Shown here piece by piece: positions 58,894-64,000 of a stretch of 64,000 nucleotides of DNA. Positions within the stretch are counted from its first letter, which is position 1; each line of letters begins with the position of its first letter. The position numbers and the translations under genes were made by a program. This DNA comes from Arthrobacter sp. AK04 (lineage in GTDB: Bacteria; Actinomycetota; Actinomycetes; Actinomycetales; Micrococcaceae): assembly GCF_021129155.1 (NCBI RefSeq), contig NZ_JAJOMC010000014.1, positions 19,569-83,568 on the forward strand, in the 5' to 3' direction. The notes beneath the pieces are model-generated. The model was not told the DNA's origin. It saw nothing but the letters and a program-made list of their open reading frames with translations, and searched no databases.

Positions 58894-59355
58894 ATGACTA
58901 TCAATCCGGACCTGCAGGGCCGAAGCTACCCTGCCGCAGAGGTGTACGACGTTGGCCGTGAAAAGATCCGCGAGTTCGCCCGCGCCGTGAAGGCAACCCA
59001 TCCCGCGCACTTCGACGTCGACGCCGCCAAGGCACTGGGCCACGGTGACCTGGTGGCTCCGCCAACCTTCGCCATCATCGTTGCCCAGCGTGCCGATGCC
59101 CAGCTCATCGAAGATCCGGACGCCGGCATCGACTTCTCCCGCGTGGTCCACGCAGACCAGCGCTTCACCCATCACCGGCCGATTTTCGCCGGAGACCGCC
59201 TCGTCGCGGAGCTTCACGTGGACGGTGTCCGGGCCATGGGGGGCGGTGCGATGATCACCACCCGTTCGGAAATCTTCGCCCTCGGCGCGGACGATTCCCG
59301 CGAGCCCGTCACCACCACGTCGTCGTCTATCCTGGTCCGTGGAGAGGGACAGTAA
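58894..59355 (+). CDS. MaoC-like N-terminal hydratase subunit (HadA/HadC-like, FAS1_DH)
   Basis: 153-residue hotdog protein, likely the substrate-binding subunit of a (3R)-hydroxyacyl dehydratase. NPDLQGRSYPAAEVYDVGREKIREFARAV and the APPTFAI block are typical of HadA/C. It lacks the catalytic Asp-His hydratase motif, which is in the partner. Start is ATG seven bases after TAGGCT (58881-58886): leaderless. Two bases before the next gene. Confidence 0.85.
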   Translation: MTINPDLQGRSYPAAEVYDVGREKIREFARAVKATHPAHFDVDAAKALGHGDLVAPPTFAIIVAQRADAQLIEDPDAGIDFSRVVHADQRFTHHRPIFAGDRLVAELHVDGVRAMGGGAMITTRSEIFALGADDSREPVTTTSSSILVRGEGQ

Positions 59356-59357
59356 CC

Positions 59358-59795
59358 ATGAGCCTCAGCATCCATGAACTCAGCGCCGGCCAGGAGATCG
59401 GCAGCCGCACCATTGAGGTCACCCGCACCGACCTCGTCAAGTACGCCGGCGCCTCCGGTGACTTCAACCCCATCCACTGGAACGAGGCTTTCGCCACCAG
59501 TGTGGAGCTGCCCGGCGTCATCGCCCACGGCATGTTCACCATGGGCTCCGCCGTCCAGCTGGTCACCGACTGGGCAGGCGACCCGGCCGCCGTCGTCGAC
59601 TTCCAGACCAGGTTCACCAAGCCCGTCCTGGTCACCGACACCACCGGCACCCCTGACGCCGGCGCCACCATCGAGGTCAGCGGCATTGTTGGAAAGCTCG
59701 ACGCCGAGGCGAACACTGCGCGGGTGGACCTTACCGTTATGGCCGCCGGCCAGAAGGTCCTGATGAAGGCCCAGGCGGTCGTCCGGCTTTCCTGA
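59358..59795 (+). CDS. MaoC-family hydratase, catalytic subunit (HadB-like)
   Basis: 145-residue hotdog with the hydratase-2 motif in YAGASGDFNPIHWNEAFA (catalytic Asp and His at about 36 and 41). Expected to form a heterodimer with the preceding protein, as HadAB/HadBC in mycobacteria, where they serve fatty acid elongation; a role in fatty acid synthesis or beta-oxidation is inferred. Starts two bases after the partner and ends before a strong terminator. Confidence 0.87.
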   Translation: MSLSIHELSAGQEIGSRTIEVTRTDLVKYAGASGDFNPIHWNEAFATSVELPGVIAHGMFTMGSAVQLVTDWAGDPAAVVDFQTRFTKPVLVTDTTGTPDAGATIEVSGIVGKLDAEANTARVDLTVMAAGQKVLMKAQAVVRLS

Positions 59796-59830
59796 AGTCC
59801 CGCCGGCATCACGCCCGGCTGCCTGGAAAA

Positions 59831-59877
59831 GTTGAGGGAGGCCGCCCCAGGGGGCAGCCTCCCTCAACCTTCTTTTT
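59831..59877 (+). terminator. Terminator after the MaoC pair
   Basis: GTTGAGGGAGGC / GCCTCCCTCAAC, 12-bp perfect outer stem with inner pairing, followed by a T-rich tail. Confidence 0.9.
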
Positions 59878-59895
59878 AGTGGGTTGCGGCCGGTG

Positions 59896-60882
59896 TCAGT
59901 AAGCCGAAGCGGCGGCGTTGTAAGCCGCCTGGATGACCGAGCCCCAGTACGGGCCATACATTCTGGTGGAATTACTGCCGTAGCCGTAGCTGTTGACCGA
60001 GTTCTGGTACCCGCCTGACGAGGTGCCGATGAACCAGGGGCCACCTGAGGAACCGCCTGTCATATTGCACGGGATTCCCTGGCTGTAGAACTGCGGGTTG
60101 TAGGGATCGTTGGTTGCTGTGCCCGTGCAGCTTTTGAGCGATTCTCCATTGAAGGGTGAAGCTGCCGGGTAGCCGAATGCCTTGTAGCTGAGGCCGCGGG
60201 CGGCGTTGAACCTAACGCCGGAGGCGCCGACGACGTCGGCCAGGTTGCGGCCGTTCAGCTGGGACATGACGGCGAATCCTGTGTCGTACTGCATGCTGCC
60301 TGACGAGCTCCACTGGGTGGGGGCATAAAGCGCTTTGGCCGTCCACTTGCCGTAGGGCGCGGCGCCGTTGAGGTAGGCCGGCACAAAGGTAAACCTGGTC
60401 GCGAATGCGCCAGGGCCTTCATTGAGGCAGTGGCCTGCCGTGGACACTGTGTTCCTGTTGGTGGACGCTACGGAGTTAGCCGAGCAGACATAGTCCGCTC
60501 CACCCAGGGTGAAGAACACCTTGCCGATGTGGGGTACCGGGTTTTCACTGGCATTCGCCAGCGGCTGGACTGACGGATCCGAGCCCTTGATCCTGGTTTC
60601 AGCTCCCTTGCCGGCTCCCTCCGCGGCCTGCGGGGCAGTGGCCGTTTGCCGTTGCAGTGCTTTCTTTGCCAGAACCTCGCCGGGTGTGGCTGCCCGCATC
60701 CGTTCGGGCGTCCAGTAGTCAGCCTCAGCGGTGGCGATAACCCCGGTGCTGCTGACTCCGGGAACGTCAGTGTCCTCCGGGGCAGGGGGTGCCGCCATGG
60801 ATCCACCTGCCGAAGCGAGGGTGAACAATGCGGCCGTGGATAGGCTCATGAGGCTTGTGGCCAGAGTCCTGGTAATGGTCAT
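59896..60882 (-). CDS. Secreted trypsin-like serine protease (S1/V8-like)
   Basis: 328 residues. Signal peptide (about 1-31, ending SMAAPP), a propeptide-like segment to about residue 115, then the protease domain. Catalytic triad: His151 (STAGHC), Asp200 (QYDTGF), Ser279 (GGSSGGPW). Cys pairs at 133/152 and 252/272 are suitably placed for disulfides. ATG 60882 follows AGGAC; earlier in-frame ATG at 60888 is absent. It lies between the MaoC pair and murB but on the opposite strand, so it is not part of that cluster's transcription. Upstream region is AT-rich and may hold a regulated promoter. Confidence 0.9.
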   Translation of the reverse strand: MTITRTLATSLMSLSTAALFTLASAGGSMAAPPAPEDTDVPGVSSTGVIATAEADYWTPERMRAATPGEVLAKKALQRQTATAPQAAEGAGKGAETRIKGSDPSVQPLANASENPVPHIGKVFFTLGGADYVCSANSVASTNRNTVSTAGHCLNEGPGAFATRFTFVPAYLNGAAPYGKWTAKALYAPTQWSSSGSMQYDTGFAVMSQLNGRNLADVVGASGVRFNAARGLSYKAFGYPAASPFNGESLKSCTGTATNDPYNPQFYSQGIPCNMTGGSSGGPWFIGTSSGGYQNSVNSYGYGSNSTRMYGPYWGSVIQAAYNAAASAY

Positions 60883-61076
60883 AGCTGTCCTATGCGTTTG
60901 CGTGGAAGCGAACCCGAATGTGTGATCCGCTGGGGTTGAAGGTACGCATGTATGACAGATTTGTAAATATCCAAAACAACATTTGTTAGTTAATTGTCGT
61001 ACTTGTGAAATCCTGCCGGGTGACAGGTGGCGATGCCTCCGCCAGGCCCCTTTGGTTTCACTAGTAAGGTGGTGTG

Positions 61077-62144
61077 GTGACACCCATGATGCTTTCCGAA
61101 CTGACCACCGCCGCCGTCGGAGGCCCCGCCGGCACGTATATCGAGGCCCGCACCGAGGCTGAGATCATCGACGCCGTCCGGGCTGCTGACGCGGCAGGGG
61201 AGCCGCTGTTGATCATCAGCGGCGGCTCCAACCTGCTGATTTCCGACGACGGGTTCCCGGGAACGGTAGTCAGAATCGCTTCCGAGGGTTTCACGGTCAA
61301 TGCGGAGGACTCCTGCGGCGGCGTGGCCGTGGTGGTGCAGGCCGGGCACAACTGGGACAGGCTGGTAGACCACGCCGTCCGCCATGCCTGGTCCGGGCTG
61401 GAGGCCCTCGCCGGGATTCCAGGGTCAACCGGGGGCACACCGGTGCAGAATGTGGGCGCCTATGGAGCCGACGTGTCCCAGACCATCGCGGCAGTGCGCA
61501 CCTGGGACCGGGAGCGGAACGCTGTCAAAACCTTCACGAACTCCGAGCTGAAGTTCGGTTACCGGGACTCCATCCTCAAGCAGACCACCGTGAACGGCTC
61601 ACCCCGCTACGTGGTGCTGACCGTGGAGTTCCAGCTGCCCCTGGGCCGGATGAGCGCCCCAATCCGCTATGCGGAACTCGCCCGTGCCCTCGGGGTCGAG
61701 GTGGGCAAGCGTGCCTACGCGAACGATGTGCGCCGCGAGGTGCTTCGGCTGAGAGCGTCCAAGGGTATGGTGTGGGACCCGCAGGACCGGGACACGTACT
61801 CCACCGGATCCTTCTTCACCAACCCGATTGTTTCGGCCGAGGTGGCGGAGGCCCTGCCGGAAGGCGCGCCCCGCTACCCGGCGGGCCAGGACGGGCTGGT
61901 GAAGCTCTCCGCCGCCTGGCTGATCGACCAGGCCGGCTTTGCCAAGGGGTTCGGGCTGGAGCCGGGCAGCGTCAGCGGCGGACGGGCCTCCCTGTCCACC
62001 AAGCACACCCTCGCCATCACCAACCGCGGCTCAGCCACCGCCCAGGACGTGGTGGCGGTGGCGCGCGAGGTGCGTTCCGGCGTCGAACAGCGCTTTGGCA
62101 TCCAGCTGCACCCGGAGCCCCTGCTTATCGGCCTGGAGCTGTAG
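61077..62144 (+). CDS. murB: UDP-N-acetylenolpyruvoylglucosamine reductase
   Basis: FAD-dependent enzyme of peptidoglycan precursor synthesis (355 residues), reducing the enolpyruvyl group to make UDP-MurNAc. FAD-binding PCMH fold: LIISGGSNLLISDDGFPG near residue 45, GIPGSTGGTPVQNVGAYG near 115, active-site Ser in TGSFFTNPIV (about 243) and Glu in HPEPLLIGLEL at the end. GTG 61077 is six bases after TAAGGT (61065-61070), which suggests a leaderless start; GTG 61074 and two downstream ATGs are alternatives. Its end overlaps a convergent membrane gene by 20 bases. Confidence 0.95.
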   Translation: MTPMMLSELTTAAVGGPAGTYIEARTEAEIIDAVRAADAAGEPLLIISGGSNLLISDDGFPGTVVRIASEGFTVNAEDSCGGVAVVVQAGHNWDRLVDHAVRHAWSGLEALAGIPGSTGGTPVQNVGAYGADVSQTIAAVRTWDRERNAVKTFTNSELKFGYRDSILKQTTVNGSPRYVVLTVEFQLPLGRMSAPIRYAELARALGVEVGKRAYANDVRREVLRLRASKGMVWDPQDRDTYSTGSFFTNPIVSAEVAEALPEGAPRYPAGQDGLVKLSAAWLIDQAGFAKGFGLEPGSVSGGRASLSTKHTLAITNRGSATAQDVVAVAREVRSGVEQRFGIQLHPEPLLIGLEL

Positions 62145-62622
62145 CACCGGCGGGAACGCCCGCCAGGCCCGAAGCGGCGGCGCGGAGGACGGCCGCCTGG
62201 CCCAGCAGGGCGGACGACCAGCCGGCGAGCGCCAGGTAGATTCCCGTGAACAGCCATACCAGCTGGCCCGGCAACAGGGGATTAGCGAGCCCCGCGAGGA
62301 TGCAGGCCACCAGCCCGCCGAGGGCGACGGCGAGGGACAGGACCCAGAGGACCTTCGCCGCAGGCGGGTGGTGCCGCCAGTCCCGGTACAGCCTGACGCC
62401 CTCGCGGCTGACGCTGATGCCGGGGAAAAGAACCGCATATCCTCCGCCGAGGCTCAGGACGAGCGAGGGGAGCTGCAGCAGGGGATCGGACCGGCCATCC
62501 CCGAGGAAGCTGGAGAACTGGAGCAGCCCCAGGCCCGCCCCTGCCAGGACGCAGGCCGTGCCGCCGGCCATCCACCACCTCGTTTTAAGCGCAAGCAACT
62601 GCCACAAACTCCCCAAAGTCAT
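62125..62622 (-). CDS. Four-helix membrane protein, unknown
   Basis: 165 residues with about four transmembrane helices (15-35, 50-68, 88-110, 120-140) and a loop SVSREGVRLYRDWRHHP. Not recognised. Probably leaderless: ATG is six bases after TAGGGT (reverse strand, 62629-62634). Its 3' end overlaps murB by 20 bases. The divergent neighbour promoter lies only about 32 bases away. Confidence 0.8.
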   Translation of the reverse strand: MTLGSLWQLLALKTRWWMAGGTACVLAGAGLGLLQFSSFLGDGRSDPLLQLPSLVLSLGGGYAVLFPGISVSREGVRLYRDWRHHPPAAKVLWVLSLAVALGGLVACILAGLANPLLPGQLVWLFTGIYLALAGWSSALLGQAAVLRAAASGLAGVPAGATAPGR

Positions 62623-62628
62623 GGTTCT

Positions 62629-62671
62629 ACCCTAGCGGTCTGTGACCGATGGGCAGTGGCAGCCCTAGGAT
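62629..62671. promoter_or_regulatory. Compact pair of divergent leaderless promoters
   Basis: -10 TAGGGT on the minus strand (62629-62634) and -10 TAGGAT on the plus strand (62666-62671), each six bases from its start codon. The -35 regions of the two must overlap or interleave within 31 bases. Confidence 0.55.
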
Positions 62672-62677
62672 AGGGCC

Positions 62678-63787
62678 ATGACTGCTGGCATGGGCCGTCC
62701 TGACGGCAGGATCGTGGGCAGGCTGAGGCTTGCCTCCCAAGGGCTTGCCGGTGGAACGGAAGGCCTGGGATCCGTTGCGGAAGCCGTGCGCTGGATGACG
62801 GCGATGCAGGCCCAGGACCTGCAGGCAGCCATGTGGGCCGTGGGCGTGCGGGTGCCCGGATGTGGCCTCACCGGCGTACGCACCGCCCTTGACACCGGTT
62901 CCGTGGTCAGGTCGTGGCCCATGCGCGGCACCCTGCATCTCGTGGCCCCTGAGGATCTGCGCTGGATGCTGGACCTCACGGCTGAACGGCTCACCAAAAG
63001 CATCGCGGCCCGGCACCGGGAGCTCGGCATCACGTGGGCGGACATTGAGAAGTGCCGGGACATTGCGCTGGAGCATATTGCCGCCAGCGGTCCCGTGAGC
63101 CGTGCCGGGCTGTTCCAGGTGTTTGACGCCGCCGGGCAGCCGACACAGGGGCAGCGGGGCATCCACATCCTGGGGACACTGTGCCGGCACGCGTGGCTGG
63201 TGCAGGGGCCGCTGGCAAAGAACCAACAACTGCTGATGGCCTTTGACGGCTGGATCCCGGTGTCACGGAACCTGGAGCGCGATGAGGCACTGGCGGAGTT
63301 CCTGCTGCGGTACTTCCGCAGCCATGGCCCGGCAACCCTTGCTGACTTCGCCTGGTGGACCCAGCTCCCGCTGACGGAGGTGCGGGCCGCCTTCGAAAAT
63401 GTCCGCGGCCAGCTCGTGGAACACCAGTTCGGCGGCGCGGGGTACTGGATGTCGCCCGAGACCGCGGCCCTGCTGGATTCCGGGGCTCCTGGAGCCCGGT
63501 CCGTCCTGCTGCTGCCCGGGTTTGACGAGTTCCTGCTGGGTTACAAGGATCGGTCAGCGGTGCTGCCCCTGGAGCACTCGGACAGGATCGTGCCCGGCGG
63601 GAACGGCGTTTTCAAGAAGACCCTGGTGGCCGGGGGAGAAGTGATCGGCACCTGGGCCGTCGAGCGCGGGAACCGGCCCGCCGCCGTCGTGCCTGAACTC
63701 TTTGAACCCGCCAGGCACCTTGGCCCCGCCGCCCAGGCCGCCCTGAGGAAGGCCGCAGACCGGTACCTCAGCTTCCTGGACCGCTGA
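62678..63787 (+). CDS. Winged-helix DNA-binding domain protein (HTH_42, PF06224-like)
   Basis: 369 residues of the AlkX/YcaQ-related family. Seen: GRLRLASQGL and WMTAMQAQDLQAAMWAVGVR at the N-terminus, RSWPMRGTLHLVAPEDLRWML, then FLLRYFRSHGPATLADFAWW and VLLLPGFDEFLLGYKDRSAVL. Some relatives (Streptomyces AlkX, E. coli YcaQ) are DNA glycosylases acting on crosslinks or alkylated bases; whether this one is catalytic is not known. Leaderless: ATG six bases after TAGGAT. Confidence 0.85.
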   Translation: MTAGMGRPDGRIVGRLRLASQGLAGGTEGLGSVAEAVRWMTAMQAQDLQAAMWAVGVRVPGCGLTGVRTALDTGSVVRSWPMRGTLHLVAPEDLRWMLDLTAERLTKSIAARHRELGITWADIEKCRDIALEHIAASGPVSRAGLFQVFDAAGQPTQGQRGIHILGTLCRHAWLVQGPLAKNQQLLMAFDGWIPVSRNLERDEALAEFLLRYFRSHGPATLADFAWWTQLPLTEVRAAFENVRGQLVEHQFGGAGYWMSPETAALLDSGAPGARSVLLLPGFDEFLLGYKDRSAVLPLEHSDRIVPGGNGVFKKTLVAGGEVIGTWAVERGNRPAAVVPELFEPARHLGPAAQAALRKAADRYLSFLDR

Positions 63788-63789
63788 CA

Positions 63790-63894
63790 GGGACGCTCTC
63801 GCACTTAATGTCGGTTTTTCACGATCGCTCTCTCACTTCCCCTGCTCAAGTGAAAGAGCGTCCCGGTTTAATCCGCATCAAATGAGAGAGTCCC
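63790..63894. repeat. Nested palindrome, family C, next to the IS110 transposase end
   Basis: Four related half-sites: GGGACGCTCTCGCACTT (63790-63806), CGCTCTCTCACTT (63826-63838), AAGTGAAAGAGCGTCCC (63848-63864) and AAATGAGAGAGTCCC (63880-63894). Sites 2 and 3 form a tight hairpin; 1 pairs with 3 or 4. It lies 12 bases before the transposase stop. Confidence 0.8.
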
Positions 63895-63905
63895 TATGTT
63901 CTTCG

Positions 63906-64000
63906 TCAAGCTGCTGTTGGTGATTTTGCCTGGTAGAGGGTGCCGTCGCGGAGCATGGCGTAGAGGGTGTCGCAGCGTCGCCGGGCGAGGGCGATGAGGG
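63906..64000 (-). CDS. IS110-family transposase, C-terminal end (cut by window edge)
   Basis: The last 30 codons and stop of a minus-strand gene running off the right edge. The visible end, LIALARRRCDTLYAMLRDG followed by TLYQAKSPTAA, matches the conserved C-terminus of IS110/IS116/IS902 transposases, which use a DEDD-type N-terminal domain and a serine-containing C-terminal domain. IS110 elements lack conventional inverted repeats and are guided by a bridge RNA from the element end. The element's right boundary should lie between the stop and the palindrome cluster. Confidence 0.85.
   Translation of the reverse strand, partial: LIALARRRCDTLYAMLRDGTLYQAKSPTAA

Noticed and set aside
1..64000. 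CRISPR arrays, rRNA operons, prophage or toxin-antitoxin and defence modules
   Set aside because: No regularly spaced direct repeats with spacers, no rRNA-like sequence, and no phage structural, restriction or toxin genes were seen.

Overview
The window is high-GC DNA from a free-living actinobacterium. Codon use, the leaderless-gene pattern, the class II tRNA-Tyr and family matches (MsiK-type sugar importers without their own ATPase, a MaoC-MaoC-MurB group, a furA-katA pair) all suit the Micrococcaceae, most likely an Arthrobacter or Pseudarthrobacter relative. This placement is an inference from gene content; there is no rRNA in the window to confirm it.

Layout. 0-6 kb: a left-truncated amino-acid permease, a TetR regulator, and a four-gene ABC importer (NMT1/SsuA-like lipoprotein, two permeases, ATPase) preceded by a perfect LexA-type palindrome. 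6-13 kb: a DUF2461 protein, the furA-katA peroxide-defence operon with its operator, an MFS exporter, HtpX protease, YajQ, a tiny secreted-type protein, tRNA-Tyr and a CBS-domain protein. 13-25 kb: a LysM protein, a 6-TM K+ channel, a thioesterase, two ABC-2 type exporters, thioredoxin, an ABM monooxygenase, an acyl-CoA synthetase, an AlkA-like glycosylase, a VOC protein and an ion transporter. 25-32 kb: cystathionine beta-synthase plus a gamma-synthase/lyase, then a TetR-controlled sugar ABC importer. 32-41 kb: an SDR, a glutaryl-CoA-dehydrogenase-like enzyme, a YgiB/YgiC-like/permease operon, a MOSC protein and a cold-shock-type DEAD-box helicase with a long leader. 41-54 kb: tRNA-Thr and tRNA-Met, a YjiH-type membrane protein, a stand-alone YidC, two small oxidoreductases, and a ROK-regulated alpha-glucoside uptake and hydrolysis locus with two GH13 enzymes and an aldo/keto reductase. 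54-64 kb: a CitE-like lyase, a DUF2797 protein, an ArsR-SulP pair, two MaoC hydratases, a secreted trypsin-like protease, MurB, and the 3' end of an IS110-family transposase running off the right edge.

How it works together. Much of the window is ordinary chromosomal metabolism: sugar uptake with hydrolysis under a local ROK repressor, sulfur amino-acid interconversion, peroxide defence and envelope functions. The most interesting signals lie outside the coding sequence. There are three different families of intergenic palindromes (two of them with two copies here), a three-unit tandem repeat, a perfect SOS-type box before a nutrient importer, three copies of a probable ROK operator, and about twenty genes whose -10 box sits 6-8 bases before the start codon, pointing to leaderless mRNAs. 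No CRISPR array, prophage or recognisable defence island was seen.
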